A stretch of 64,000 bases of DNA, from contig NZ_CP094466.1 in the NCBI RefSeq assembly GCF_023347255.1, forward strand, positions 806,001 to 870,000. Direction: 5' to 3'. The notes below the pieces were generated by a model that saw nothing but the letters and a program-made list of their open reading frames with translations, ran no database searches and was not told where the DNA came from. Of the stretch, positions 16,324-25,404 are shown piece after piece. Both the position numbers and the translations under genes were made by a program. Each line of letters starts with the position of its first letter. Positions within the stretch are counted from its first letter, which is position 1. The stretch is from Faecalibacterium sp. I4-3-84. GTDB lineage: Bacteria; Bacillota; Clostridia; Oscillospirales; Ruminococcaceae.

Positions 16324-16330
16324 TTCTTTT

Positions 16331-17428
16331 TTAAGAGAAGTTCTCTGCGGTGGTTACTTCCGCGATCTCGGTGCAGTAGGGCTTGAAGGCTTCCTTCACG
16401 GTGTCGAGGTCAAGGCCCAGCGCTTCGCAGGTCTCAGTGTTGATGGTGACGATGCCGTTATCAAAGGTCTGGTAGGGCAGGTCTGCGGTAGTCTTGCCGT
16501 CGCAGAGGATCTCCGCCACCATGTCGGCAGTGGCTTCGCCCAGCTGGACGTAATCCACGCCGTAGCCCACAAAGGCCCCGTTCAGTGCAAAGCTGTCGGC
16601 ACCGGTGTAGTGCTGCACGCCTGCCTCGGTAAAGGTCTCGTAGATGGACAGCTCTGCGGTCATCACGGTGTTATCGGTGGGGGTAAACACGGCCTTGACA
16701 CCGGCGGCGATCAGAGCCTCAGCCGCCATCTGCACCTCAGCGGTGGTGGTGCCGTTCTTCTCAATGTACTTAATGCCGTTGGCATCACAGAAAGCCTTGG
16801 CATCGGCAATGGCCTGGGTGGAGGCATCCTGACTCAGGTCGTACAGCAGGCCGATGGTGTCAATGTCCGGGTTGACAGCGGTGATCAGCTTCATGATGGC
16901 CTCGGTGTTCAGTGCGTCGGAGGTGCCGGTGATGTTTTCCTCGCCGTCAAAGCCTGCAGCGGCGGGGTCGGTGACAGCAGAGTAGACAACGGGGATATCG
17001 GTATCCTCCACAGCGGCCAGCATGGTTGCGGCGGTGGGGGTAGCCACAGCCACGATCACATCCACGCCGTCCCCTACGAGGTCGGCACCGATCTGGTTCA
17101 GGTTGGACTGGTCAGCCTGTGCATTTGCATAGTAGTCGGCGTAGTCGAAGGTAACGCCCTTCTCTGCCCCCAGCTCATCCAGACGGCTCTCCACAGATTC
17201 CACGATCTGGTTGAGGGAAGCATGATCCACATAGTTGACGATGCCCACCTTGAAGGTCTGGCCGCCCTCGGCTGCTGCGGAAGCGGCAGCGGAAGAAGCG
17301 GTGGAAGATGCAGCCACGGTGCTGGAAGCGGAGCCGCCGCAGCCGGTGAATGCCAGCGCAGAAACGGCGGAAGCAGCCATAGCGGCCTTGAGGAAGCTGC
17401 GGCGGGAGATCATGGTAACGTTTTTCAT
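16331..17428 (-). CDS. ABC transporter substrate-binding lipoprotein, TrpX type
   Basis: 365 residues from the ATG at 17428 (AAAGGAG, 9 nt). The signal region MKNVTMISRRSFLKAAMAAS contains a twin-arginine-like SRRSFLK motif and ends in the lipobox LAFTGC with Cys 30 for lipidation; a Ser/Ala-rich linker follows. The mature part (FKVGIVNYVDHASLNQIVES..., VAVATPTAATML, VYSAVTDPAAAG) is the COG2984 type-1 binding fold. It captures the substrate, probably tryptophan or another aromatic amino acid, for the permease and ATPase downstream. First gene of the operon, controlled by a T-box. Confidence 0.88.
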   Translation of the reverse strand: MKNVTMISRRSFLKAAMAASAVSALAFTGCGGSASSTVAASSTASSAAASAAAEGGQTFKVGIVNYVDHASLNQIVESVESRLDELGAEKGVTFDYADYYANAQADQSNLNQIGADLVGDGVDVIVAVATPTAATMLAAVEDTDIPVVYSAVTDPAAAGFDGEENITGTSDALNTEAIMKLITAVNPDIDTIGLLYDLSQDASTQAIADAKAFCDANGIKYIEKNGTTTAEVQMAAEALIAAGVKAVFTPTDNTVMTAELSIYETFTEAGVQHYTGADSFALNGAFVGYGVDYVQLGEATADMVAEILCDGKTTADLPYQTFDNGIVTINTETCEALGLDLDTVKEAFKPYCTEIAEVTTAENFS

Positions 17429-17467
17429 AACAGTAAACTCCTTTCCCGGAGCGGGCGGCAAAAGTAA

Positions 17468-17790
17468 AAGACCCGCTCCCTTTGCGGGACGGGTCTTACA
17501 AATAAAAACGACCCTGTCCCTATGTGTTATCCACAAGGACAGGATCGGTAAAGTTCGATTCTGCGGTGCCACCTTGCTTGCCCTGCTTTGCAAACTACAG
17601 AGCCTCTCACGGAGAGCCAACACTCCCCTGTCCTGTAACGGAGACTTCCGTCCAAAGCTACTAAGGCTTGCTGCCCATTTGCCCGGCCCTCGGCGGCCCA
17701 CGAAGCTCTGCCCCGCTCTCGCCCGTTTTCACTGTCCGGGCTCACTGAAGATGCGCTGTGCAGGTTCTCTTCCGCCTCATCGGTTTGATT
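17468..17790 (-). promoter_or_regulatory. T-box riboswitch of the TrpXYZ-type operon
   Basis: Minus strand. T-box AAGCAAGGTGGCACCGCAG at 17561-17579, followed by terminator stem GATCCTGTCC/GGACAGGGTC with TTTTT (17503-17547) and a second hairpin AAGACCCG/CGGGTCTT with T run (17468-17496). Stem I is closed by GGCGG/CCGCC, with an AG-bulge region AGTGA-GCCCG. A UGG triplet (plus-strand CCA at 17698-17700) lies just before the closing stem on the 3' side, which fits tryptophan; UUC four bases upstream is the rival specifier. Confidence 0.88.
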
Positions 17791-17792
17791 GC

Positions 17793-17820
17793 ATTATACG
17801 CTTTATTGGCATAAAGTCAA
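17793..17820 (-). promoter_or_regulatory. Promoter of the T-box/ABC operon
   Basis: Minus strand TTGACT (17815-17820), 16-nt spacer, perfect TATAAT (17793-17798). Confidence 0.75.
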
Positions 17821-17874
17821 GAGGAAATTTCAAAAATTTCTTTTTTCTACAGCACAAAGTCATTCTTCCGTGCA

Positions 17875-20262
17875 TCAGGCCCGCTTTGTGCGGCGCTTGC
17901 GCCAGACGAAGTACGCCGTGTACGCCAGCCATACCACAATGCCGCCCAAAGTCAGCGCACGGCTCAGCCGGATGCCGTCGGGCTGGTAGACAAAATCGAT
18001 GCTGTTTTCACCTGCCGGGCACAGCACAGCCATCAATCCCTCGTCCACCTCCACAATGTCGGCTTCCTGCCCGTTGACATAGGCCTTAAAGCCGTCATCG
18101 TAAGGCACGGAGAAGAACACGAGGTTCTCTTTTTCCAGCGTGATCTCGGCGTGGAAGCCCGAATTGTTCATCTGGAACACACTGGCAGCCGTGGCACGGC
18201 GCTCGCGGCAGTCCTGCACGTAGGACTCATAGTACAGCTCCTCCCGTCTGCCTTCCGGCAGATGGGTGAGGTACTTGCCGTAGACTGCAGCATCCTCGTC
18301 GGTAAGCACCAGTGCACGCATCAGGAGATTTGCGCGGGTGTCCTTGGCTGTTTCTTCGTACTCGGTCTGGGTGAGGTAATAATCATAGGCAAAGCCCATG
18401 GGCACATAGTTCGTGTTGCGGTAGACCGCATAGCCATCCTTTGCAAAGGCATATTCCCAGCCGTCGTCGGCTTCGTTTTCAAAGTCGGTCTGCTTTTCCG
18501 GCGTGGTGATAAGGTACTCCACACTCAAAAGGCCCCGCAGTGCATAATTGGAAAGCTCCGGCTCACTGCGCACATCCCGCTTGACCCCCAGCGCCGGGTA
18601 GAAGCTGAGGATGCTGGGGGCCGCCGTGCTGCCAAAATACTGCAGGCAGCTCTTATCCAGCCACATACCGATGTTGTCGTGGATCTTGTACGTATCCACG
18701 CGGTAATCGCCTTCGGGCAGGTCGTTTTTCAACAGCAGGGCGCTTGTGTCCTGCTTCACAAGGTCGCTGTCGGTATACCACTGGCCGAACTTGCCAATGC
18801 CGATGTGCACCACGCTGAACAGGAAGGCAAACGCCAGCACTGCCGCCGTCAGGCGCTGGGCAAAGCGGCTGTCGCCCCGCCACTTCTGGCAGAGATAGCG
18901 GTACAGCAGCAGGCCCAGCAGGCCAAAGCCCAGCACCGCACAGTACTGGCCGGGGTTCTTGAGCACGCCGAACGACCAGCTGCCGGTGTCGCTGTCCTGC
19001 ACCGGCACCACCGCAAAGGCCACCGTGGCGATCATTAGCCAGCTGATGCCGCGGGCCGGGCTGTCCAGATCGGTGTTGTGGTCTTCCAGCGCGTTCACGG
19101 TCATTGCGGCCAGCACCAGTACCGGCATATAGTACCAGCGCGCATAGTAGCTGGAATTGAGGGCGTAGAACGCACTGTTCAGGATGGGCACCAGTGCGAA
19201 CACGGCGCAGGTGCCCACGATGCGCTTTTTACTGTCGCCGCACTTTGCTTTCCAGTAGGCCACGGCACCGGCCAGACTGCACAGCGGCAGATAGGCCGAC
19301 ATGCTGGTCCACTTGATCACGCCCTCCGACCAGATGGATGTGAGGTAAGGAGAATCCGGCGGCATGATCCAGCTGACGAGAATTGCAAGGTACTGCTGCA
19401 CCTTGCTGTAGGTCAGAAAGCCCCAGCCGGAGGAAAGGTCGATGGTGCGCGGGTTCTGCAAAATGGAGAGCACCGCAGGCACCAGCAGGATGCTGCCCAT
19501 GGCAACGCCCAGCAGGCTTTCAAAGGCCAGCAGCCCGAACTTTTTTGCAGTGAGACGGAAGTCCCTTGTGCTGAGCTTGCAGATGAAGTAGATGGCCAGA
19601 AATACCACCTGACCGATGAAGAAGAAGTAGTTGTTGACAAGGTTCACCGCCACCCAGAACGCAAACCAGCTGCGGCGGTCGTTGTAAAGGGCCTCGTCCA
19701 GCGACCACAGCAGATACGGGAACAGCGCCACCACATCTACAAAGTGGTTGAAGAACACATTGTATACCGTAAAGCCGGAGAAGGTATACAGGCAGGCTCC
19801 CAGCACGGCGTAGTCGATATTTTTGACGTAGCGGCGCAGATACAGGTACGCACCGCCGCCCGCCACGGCAAACTTGAGCACCAGCAGCGGTACCATGAGG
19901 TAGGGCAGCCACCCCTGCGGGAAGAGCAGCGAGAACCAGAAGAACGGCGAGCCGTACAGGTAGAACGAATAGGCGTTCATCACGCCGCTGCCAAGGTCGG
20001 TAGCCCATGAGAAGGTATTGTGCACCGAGGTGAACGCACTGTCCGGGTAGCCTGCGCCCTTGATAAAGCCGTTCATATAGCGGTAAAAGCTGATCTGCTG
20101 GCTGTTGAAATCGCCTGCATAGTGGAAAAAGCCGCCGTCGATGATATAAAACGGCAGAAAGAACAGGGCCGCCGTGAGGGCACACAGGCCCACCGTCAGC
20201 CAGAATTTATCCTTTTTTTGTCCCAGCAGCTGCGGCTGCCGGGCAGTACCAGACCGCTCCAT
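17875..20262 (-). CDS. YfhO-like polytopic membrane protein
   Basis: 795 residues. About a dozen membrane helices in the N-terminal 500 residues and one near the C-terminus (ALTLGGIVVWLAYTAYFVW) followed by a basic tail. The N-terminal part has the YfhO layout: FLPFYIIDGGFFHYAGDFNSQQ with an acidic loop after helix 1, then LGSGVMNAYSFYLYGSPFFW and FSGFTVYNVFFNHFVD. YfhO proteins belong to the GT-C superfamily and are linked to glycosylation of lipoteichoic acid and related envelope polymers in other Firmicutes. Residues 530-745 form an extracytoplasmic domain. Single gene. Confidence 0.8.
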   Translation of the reverse strand: MERSGTARQPQLLGQKKDKFWLTVGLCALTAALFFLPFYIIDGGFFHYAGDFNSQQISFYRYMNGFIKGAGYPDSAFTSVHNTFSWATDLGSGVMNAYSFYLYGSPFFWFSLLFPQGWLPYLMVPLLVLKFAVAGGGAYLYLRRYVKNIDYAVLGACLYTFSGFTVYNVFFNHFVDVVALFPYLLWSLDEALYNDRRSWFAFWVAVNLVNNYFFFIGQVVFLAIYFICKLSTRDFRLTAKKFGLLAFESLLGVAMGSILLVPAVLSILQNPRTIDLSSGWGFLTYSKVQQYLAILVSWIMPPDSPYLTSIWSEGVIKWTSMSAYLPLCSLAGAVAYWKAKCGDSKKRIVGTCAVFALVPILNSAFYALNSSYYARWYYMPVLVLAAMTVNALEDHNTDLDSPARGISWLMIATVAFAVVPVQDSDTGSWSFGVLKNPGQYCAVLGFGLLGLLLYRYLCQKWRGDSRFAQRLTAAVLAFAFLFSVVHIGIGKFGQWYTDSDLVKQDTSALLLKNDLPEGDYRVDTYKIHDNIGMWLDKSCLQYFGSTAAPSILSFYPALGVKRDVRSEPELSNYALRGLLSVEYLITTPEKQTDFENEADDGWEYAFAKDGYAVYRNTNYVPMGFAYDYYLTQTEYEETAKDTRANLLMRALVLTDEDAAVYGKYLTHLPEGRREELYYESYVQDCRERRATAASVFQMNNSGFHAEITLEKENLVFFSVPYDDGFKAYVNGQEADIVEVDEGLMAVLCPAGENSIDFVYQPDGIRLSRALTLGGIVVWLAYTAYFVWRKRRTKRA

Positions 20263-20308
20263 GGTTTCCTCTTTTCTCTGCCAAAGCGGCAGAAAGTTGG
20301 TTTATTTT

Positions 20309-20317
20309 AGTATAGCA
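20309..20317 (-). promoter_or_regulatory. Extended -10 promoter of the YfhO-like gene
   Basis: Minus strand TGC-TATACT about 47 nt before the start codon; no good -35. Confidence 0.5.
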
Positions 20318-20341
20318 CGAACACTGCGCAGAAAAAAGGGC

Positions 20342-20370
20342 TTGACAACGCTCTTCCGGACAGGTATGTT
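20342..20370 (+). promoter_or_regulatory. Promoter of the YfbR-like gene
   Basis: Perfect TTGACA (20342-20347), 17-nt spacer, TATGTT (20365-20370). Confidence 0.6.
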
Positions 20371-20393
20371 GGAGAAAAAAGGAGGAAGCTGCC

Positions 20394-20984
20394 ATGCTGT
20401 ACCCGTTCAGCGCCCTGTTGGCGCGCATGAAATACATTACCCGCTGGAGCCTGATGCACTCCACCCGGGCCGAATCTCTCAGCGAGCACACCTGCGATAC
20501 CGCCCTGCTGGCCCACATGCTTTGCCTGATCGCACGGCGGTACACCGGCACGCCCTGCCGCCCCAAAACGGTAGCAGTGGCGGCGCTGTACCACGACGCG
20601 CCGGAGATCATTACCGGCGACATGCCCACACCGGTCAAGTACAGCAGCCCCACCCTGCGGGATGCCTACAAGGCGTTGGAAACCGAGAGCGTGCGCTGCA
20701 TGACCGGCCTTCTGCCGGACGAGTTGAGCGAAGAGCTGTCCCCGTTCATCTCCGGGGAACTGCTCACCGCCGAGGAAAAGCGCCTGCTGAAGGCCGCCGA
20801 CCGGCTGAGCGCCCTCATCAAATGCACGGAGGAGCAGCGCAGCGGCAACCACGAGTTTGACGCGGCGCTGGCCCAGCAGAAAGCGGCCCTGCAGGCCATG
20901 CACTGCCCGGAAGCCGACTGGTTCATAGAGCACTGTCTGCCCTGTTACACCCAGAATCTGGATGAGCTGACCCGGCAGCAGTAA
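20394..20984 (+). CDS. HD-domain 5'-deoxynucleotidase, YfbR-like
   Basis: 196 residues with a GGAGGA site before the ATG. The residues that define E. coli YfbR line up almost position for position: Arg17-Trp18 (ITRWSLM), His32 in the SEHT block, His67-Asp68 (LYHD), Glu71, and Asp76 in TGDMPTPVKY; a late Asp (KAADRLSALIKC) completes the metal site. YfbR removes the phosphate from deoxynucleoside monophosphates and takes part in nucleotide pool control. Convergent with dusB, with 8 nt between the stops. Confidence 0.88.
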   Translation: MLYPFSALLARMKYITRWSLMHSTRAESLSEHTCDTALLAHMLCLIARRYTGTPCRPKTVAVAALYHDAPEIITGDMPTPVKYSSPTLRDAYKALETESVRCMTGLLPDELSEELSPFISGELLTAEEKRLLKAADRLSALIKCTEEQRSGNHEFDAALAQQKAALQAMHCPEADWFIEHCLPCYTQNLDELTRQQ

Positions 20985-20992
20985 TATTCCCC

Positions 20993-22012
20993 TTACGGAA
21001 ATGGCACCTCGCGCACGTCGTCCGGGTCGATGCCCGCTTTGCGCTGCTCTTCAAAAACAGCATCGATCAGCTCGTCCAGATCTTCCAGATGGGTCAGGGT
21101 GCAGCAGTAGCGGCGCAGATTGGCCGCACCTTTCAGCCCCTTCATATAGTGCATGGTCTGAGAGCGGGCCTGCGGCATGGCGACGAACTCGCCCTTCTGC
21201 TCCACCATCTCCTCCACCTGACGGCGCAGCGCATTCATGCGGGCCTGCAGGTTGGGTGCCTTGGGTGCGGGCAGGCCTTCAATGGCGGCGTTCACCCGCT
21301 CAAAGAGCCACGGGTCGCCCAGCGCGCCCCGGGCGATCATCACGCCGTCACAGCCGGTGGCCTGCATCATCTCCACCGCATCCTCTGCCGAGTGGATGTC
21401 GCCGTTGCCCAGCACCGGCACTCTGACGGCATCCTTCACCCGGGCAATGATCTCCGGGTCGATGCCGGGGGTGTACATCTGCTCCCGGGTACGGGCGTGC
21501 ACCGCAATGAGGGCTGCGCCGGCCTGCTCACAGGCCTTGGCACACTCCACTGCAGTGATGTGGTCGGCATCCCAGCCCTTGCGCATTTTCACGGTGACAG
21601 GCCGTTTTGTATTTGCCACAACCTGCTCCACGATGCGCCCGCAGCGGTCCGGGTCCAGCATCAGCTTGCTGCCTGCGCCGCCGGACACGATCTTGGGGGC
21701 CGGACAGCCCATGTTGATATCCACAAAGTCGAACTCGTACTGTTCGATGGCGGCGGTGGCTTCGCCCATGATCTCGGGCACTTCGCCAAAGATCTGCACG
21801 CCATAGGGTGCACCGTTGGGTTCGGCCTTGAGCAGGCTCACCGTCTTGTGGTCGCCGTACACCAGCGCCCGGCTGGACACCATTTCGCTCACAGTAAAGC
21901 CTGCACCGTGCTGGGCCATCAGGCGGCGGCAGGGTGCATCCGTAAAGCCCGCCATCGGGCCGAACACCGCCCGGTGGGGCAGGATGATATTGCCGATCTT
22001 CAAAGGTTCCAT
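20993..22012 (-). CDS. dusB: tRNA-dihydrouridine synthase
   Basis: 339 residues from the ATG at 22012 (GAGGAAACCT site); an upstream in-frame start would add 31 residues unlike the family. FMN-dependent TIM barrel that reduces uridines in the tRNA D-loop. N-terminal block APMAGFTDAP-like (here GPMAGFTDAPCR), DINMGCPAPKIV with the catalytic Cys 103, VKMRKGWD, HARTREQMYTP, and VLGNGDIHSAEDA with GCDGVMIARGALGDPW. C-terminal helical domain complete. Downstream of the argS-operon terminator, so separately transcribed. Confidence 0.93.
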   Translation of the reverse strand: MEPLKIGNIILPHRAVFGPMAGFTDAPCRRLMAQHGAGFTVSEMVSSRALVYGDHKTVSLLKAEPNGAPYGVQIFGEVPEIMGEATAAIEQYEFDFVDINMGCPAPKIVSGGAGSKLMLDPDRCGRIVEQVVANTKRPVTVKMRKGWDADHITAVECAKACEQAGAALIAVHARTREQMYTPGIDPEIIARVKDAVRVPVLGNGDIHSAEDAVEMMQATGCDGVMIARGALGDPWLFERVNAAIEGLPAPKAPNLQARMNALRRQVEEMVEQKGEFVAMPQARSQTMHYMKGLKGAANLRRYCCTLTHLEDLDELIDAVFEEQRKAGIDPDDVREVPFP

Positions 22013-22039
22013 AGGTTTCCTCAAATCTGATTGATTTAA

Positions 22040-22070
22040 AAAGGCTCCTCCACCGGGAGGAGCCTTTTTT
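22040..22070 (-). terminator. Terminator of the ddl-murI-argS operon
   Basis: 11-bp stem AAAGGCTCCTCC / GGAGGAGCCTTT with A and T runs on both sides; on the minus strand it ends the argS operon before dusB. Confidence 0.8.
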
Positions 22071-22092
22071 GTTATTTCGGGCAGCGGCTTCG

Positions 22093-22221
22093 CCCTCTCC
22101 GTCATTGCTTACGCAATGCCACCTCCCCCAAAGTGGGAGGCTTTGGCAGTCCATAGAAAGTTTCTGGTTTCGCCAGAGGCTCTCCCTTTGGGAGAGCTGT
22201 CTGCAAAGCAGACTGAGAGGG
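22093..22221. repeat. Palindromic repeat, full copy
   Basis: About 129 bp with ends CCCTCTCCGTCA and GACTGAGAGGG in inverse orientation and two internal hairpins (CCTCCCCC/GGGAGG and GCTCTCCC/GGGAGAGC). Same family as 16265, 31660 and 35345; no coding capacity, so MITE-like in form. Confidence 0.7.
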
Positions 22222-22236
22222 CGAGCCCGTTCGCCT

Positions 22237-24051
22237 TTACATCTTCTCCGGCACGTTGATCTTGAACATGGTCAGCACGTTGAAGATGACGTTCTTCACG
22301 CCGATGCACAGGGCCAGACGTGCCTGCTGCACAGCGGGGTCTGCACCCTGAATGCGGCAGTTGCCATAGAAGCGGTGGAAGGCACTGGCCAGATCAATGA
22401 CAAAGCGGTTGATGCGGCTGGGGTCGTACTTTTCTGCCGCCATGACGATCTCCTGCGGGAAGGCTGCCAGCATCCGGATCAGATCCATCTCGGAAGGCTC
22501 GGTGAGCAGGGTGGCATCTACCTTCTCGGCACCGGCAAACTGCACGCCCTCGCTCTCCATCTTTTTCAGAATGGAGCAGATGCGGGCATGGGCATACTGC
22601 ACATAGTACACCGGGTTATCGTTGTCGGTCTTGACAGCCTGATCCAGGTCAAAATCGATGCCGCTGCCTGCGTCGTGCATATTGAACAGGAAGCGTGCGC
22701 TGTCGATGGGCACCTCTTCCAGCAGGTCGGTCAGGGTGATGGCATTGCCGGTGCGCTTGGACATCCGCACAGGCTGGCCGTCGCGCATCAGGTTGACCAT
22801 CTGCATCAGCACAACGTCCAGATCTTCACCGTTCAGGCCGATGGCATCCATGGCACCCTTCATGCGGGCCACATGGCCGTGATGGTCTGCACCCCAGACA
22901 TCGATGGCCTTGGCAAAGCCGCGGGTGGCCAGCTTGTTGTAGTGGTAGGCGATATCGGCGGCAAAGTAGGTGGGGATGCCGTTGGCACGGACGAGCACTT
23001 CGTCCTTGGCTTCCTCCTCGGTTCCGTCCTCGGTCTTTTTCTTGTTCACCGTGCCGTACTTGGCAGCGTACTGGGCGCTGCGGTACATGATGGCACCGTC
23101 CTCTGCCTTATAGCATGCGCCCAGCTCCAGCAGCTTATCCACCACGGCCATCACCGCGCCGGACTCGTGCAGGGTGCTCTCATGGAACCACACATCGTAG
23201 TCGATGCGGTACTTGCCCAGATCGCGCTTGAGGGCAGCAATGTTCTTGGGCAGAGCGTAGGCCACCAGTGCGTCCTTCAGGGCGGCAAAGGCCTCGCTCT
23301 CGAACAGAGTCTCCTCGTCCATCCCCTTGCAGGCGGCAACGTACTTGTCGCCGTTCAGCTCGGCAAACTCACCGGCCAGCACCTTGATGTCCCCGCCCTG
23401 ATAGCACTCGGCGGGCAGCGGATAGGCTTCCTCGCCGCAGTACTTCTGCAGGTAGCGCACAGCAAGGCTCTTGCCGAACTTCTGGATCTGGTTGCCGGCA
23501 TCGTTGATATAGAACTCACGGGTCACATCATAGCCGGACCAGTCCAGCACCGCCGCCAGACAGTCGCCCAGAGCACCGCCGCGGGCGTTGCCCATGTGCA
23601 TGGGGCCGGTGGGGTTGGCGGAAACGAATTCCACATTGTACTTGGCACCCTTGCCGTGATCGGTGCGGCCATACTCCTTGTTGGAGCAGGCACCCAGCAC
23701 CACACTGGCCCAGAAGGACGGAGCCAAAAACAGGTTGATGAAGCCGGGGCCAGCCACTTCCACCTTGGTAAACACACTGTTCTCGATGGAGGGCAGATGT
23801 GCCAGCAGCGCATCCGCGATCATCTTGGGAGCCTTGCGCCAGCTGCGTGCACCGGCCATGGCGATGTTGGAGGCAATATCGCCGTTCTTGGTATCGGCGG
23901 GGATCTCCACGATGAAGGCGGGCAGCTCAGCTTCCGGCAGAGCACCATCGGCCATGGCGGCCTTGGCGGCAGCGGTCAGCAGAGCGCGTGCCTCGTCCAG
24001 CGCAGCCTGACGGGGGTTATAGTTCTGGTAGATCTTTTCAAATTCAGTCAT
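22237..24051 (-). CDS. argS: Arginyl-tRNA synthetase
   Basis: 604 residues from the ATG at 24051 (AAAGGA site). Class I synthetase that charges tRNA-Arg and needs tRNA for amino-acid activation. N-terminal Add1 domain (about 1-110), HIGH-like HMGN at 152-155 in FVSANPTGPMHMGNARGG, the KMSK region in the looser form VRMSKRTGNAITL usual for this enzyme, and a DALR anticodon-binding domain at the end (SAFHRFYGNCRI). Last gene of a four-gene operon; DUF1934 just upstream is its usual Firmicute neighbour. Confidence 0.96.
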   Translation of the reverse strand: MTEFEKIYQNYNPRQAALDEARALLTAAAKAAMADGALPEAELPAFIVEIPADTKNGDIASNIAMAGARSWRKAPKMIADALLAHLPSIENSVFTKVEVAGPGFINLFLAPSFWASVVLGACSNKEYGRTDHGKGAKYNVEFVSANPTGPMHMGNARGGALGDCLAAVLDWSGYDVTREFYINDAGNQIQKFGKSLAVRYLQKYCGEEAYPLPAECYQGGDIKVLAGEFAELNGDKYVAACKGMDEETLFESEAFAALKDALVAYALPKNIAALKRDLGKYRIDYDVWFHESTLHESGAVMAVVDKLLELGACYKAEDGAIMYRSAQYAAKYGTVNKKKTEDGTEEEAKDEVLVRANGIPTYFAADIAYHYNKLATRGFAKAIDVWGADHHGHVARMKGAMDAIGLNGEDLDVVLMQMVNLMRDGQPVRMSKRTGNAITLTDLLEEVPIDSARFLFNMHDAGSGIDFDLDQAVKTDNDNPVYYVQYAHARICSILKKMESEGVQFAGAEKVDATLLTEPSEMDLIRMLAAFPQEIVMAAEKYDPSRINRFVIDLASAFHRFYGNCRIQGADPAVQQARLALCIGVKNVIFNVLTMFKINVPEKM

Positions 24052-24084
24052 TGGTCTGGTTCCTTTCACAGTCTGGGAAATATC

Positions 24085-24561
24085 TCAGTTTACGTGGGTC
24101 ACGGTCACTTCAAGGCGGTTGCGGCTCACAAGCTCGGCGCTGTTGGCATCCAGCAGGTAGCCGAACTTTGCGGTGCCGCCCTTCTCGGTCAGGCCGCACT
24201 CGATCTCGTCGGCGGTCACGCCCAGCGTCATGGAGCCGTAGCCTGTCTCGTAGTGGCAGAGGTTGCGCTTGCCTTTTTCGATCAGCAGCTGGGTGCCGGC
24301 CCCGCCGCCCTTGCCAAACCGCAGCATCGCCACGCGGCTGCCGTCGGCGGCAATTTTCAGGGTGGTGGTGCAGCCCTCGTAGCCGGTGGTCTCGGTCTCT
24401 TTATAGGTAATGTAGTAGCTGCCGCCCTTCTGCACGAACTGGCCGCGGGTCATCAGCTCCACAAACTCTTCCTTTTCTTCCTGCTCCACAGGCTCTTTCA
24501 CATGCTGCTCAATGCGGCTCTTGATGCGGATGATATAATCTTCCTTCAGCGGTTTGCTCAC
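24085..24561 (-). CDS. DUF1934 (YwiB-like) calycin-fold protein
   Basis: 158 residues. After a charged N-terminus (KEDYIIRIKSRIEQHVKEPVEQEEKEEF) comes a beta-rich domain: ELMTRGQFVQKGGSYYITYKETE, TTTLKIAADGSRVAMLRFG, then GYGSMTLGVTADEIECGL and YLLDANSAELVSRNRLEVTV, the usual DUF1934 pattern. B. subtilis YwiB, encoded beside argS, is a member with a calycin-like barrel; the function is not established. Sits between murI and argS in the operon. Confidence 0.85.
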   Translation of the reverse strand: MSKPLKEDYIIRIKSRIEQHVKEPVEQEEKEEFVELMTRGQFVQKGGSYYITYKETETTGYEGCTTTLKIAADGSRVAMLRFGKGGGAGTQLLIEKGKRNLCHYETGYGSMTLGVTADEIECGLTEKGGTAKFGYLLDANSAELVSRNRLEVTVTHVN

Positions 24562-24576
24562 GTTTTTCTGTCCTTA

Positions 24577-25404
24577 TCAATATTTATCAATGGCGATCTG
24601 ATCCACCGGGCCGCCCTTGTACTCGCCCAGGAACAGATCTGCCGTCTGCACAAAGCTGTCCGGCACATCGCTCACGTAGAAGTGCGCCTGACCCTCGTGC
24701 TCCTGTGCAGCGCGCAGGCCGCGCTCGGAGAGCATCTGTTCCAGATGGTGGGCGGCGGTCTTGGCCGGATCCACCAGCGTCACGCTCTGGCCCATGAACT
24801 CGCCGATCATGGTCTTGAGCAGCGGGTAGTGGGTGCAGCCCAAAATCAGGGTGTCCACACCGGCCTCACGCACCTCGGTCAGGTACTGAGCGATCACCAG
24901 CTTCGTCACCTGCTGTCGGCTCTCCTCGCTGTGGTCCACGTAACCGGCCTCCACCAGCGGCACGAACAGCGGGCAGGCCCGGGCGGTGATCTCCACCCCC
25001 GGCACCAGCTGACGCAGCAGCTTTTCGTAGCTGCGGGAGCGGATGGTGGCAGCGGTGCCGATCACGCCGATGCGGCGGTTGCGGGTAGCAAAGGCTGCTT
25101 CCCGGGCGGCAGCATCCACCACGCCCAGATAGGGCACCGGCAGCTTTGCCGCTTCTGCAGCCGGGTAGGTACTGGACACGGTGCCGCAGGCCGCCATGAT
25201 GCACTTTACATTTTTAGAAAGCAGGAATGCCACGTCCTGACGGGCATACTGCAGGATGGTCTCCGGGCTGCGGCTGCCATAGGGCACGCGGCCGGTATCG
25301 CCAAAATAGATGATTTCCTCGTGGGGCAGGCGCTTGCGCAGCTCCCGCACACCGGTCAGGCCGCCAAGGCCGCTGTCGAATACGCCGATCGGGCGGTTAT
25401 CCAT
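24577..25404 (-). CDS. murI: Glutamate racemase
   Basis: 275 residues. Makes D-glutamate for peptidoglycan. Landmarks: IGVFDSGLGGLTGVREL, IIYFGDTGRVPYGSRS, the two catalytic cysteines in MAACGTVSSTYP and LILGCTHYPLL. The first cysteine block usually reads ACNTxS; here Asn is Gly, so the residue that normally helps orient the substrate is changed, but both cysteines and the first Asp-Ser are kept. The start overlaps the end of ddl by 8 nt. Confidence 0.93.
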   Translation of the reverse strand: MDNRPIGVFDSGLGGLTGVRELRKRLPHEEIIYFGDTGRVPYGSRSPETILQYARQDVAFLLSKNVKCIMAACGTVSSTYPAAEAAKLPVPYLGVVDAAAREAAFATRNRRIGVIGTAATIRSRSYEKLLRQLVPGVEITARACPLFVPLVEAGYVDHSEESRQQVTKLVIAQYLTEVREAGVDTLILGCTHYPLLKTMIGEFMGQSVTLVDPAKTAAHHLEQMLSERGLRAAQEHEGQAHFYVSDVPDSFVQTADLFLGEYKGGPVDQIAIDKY

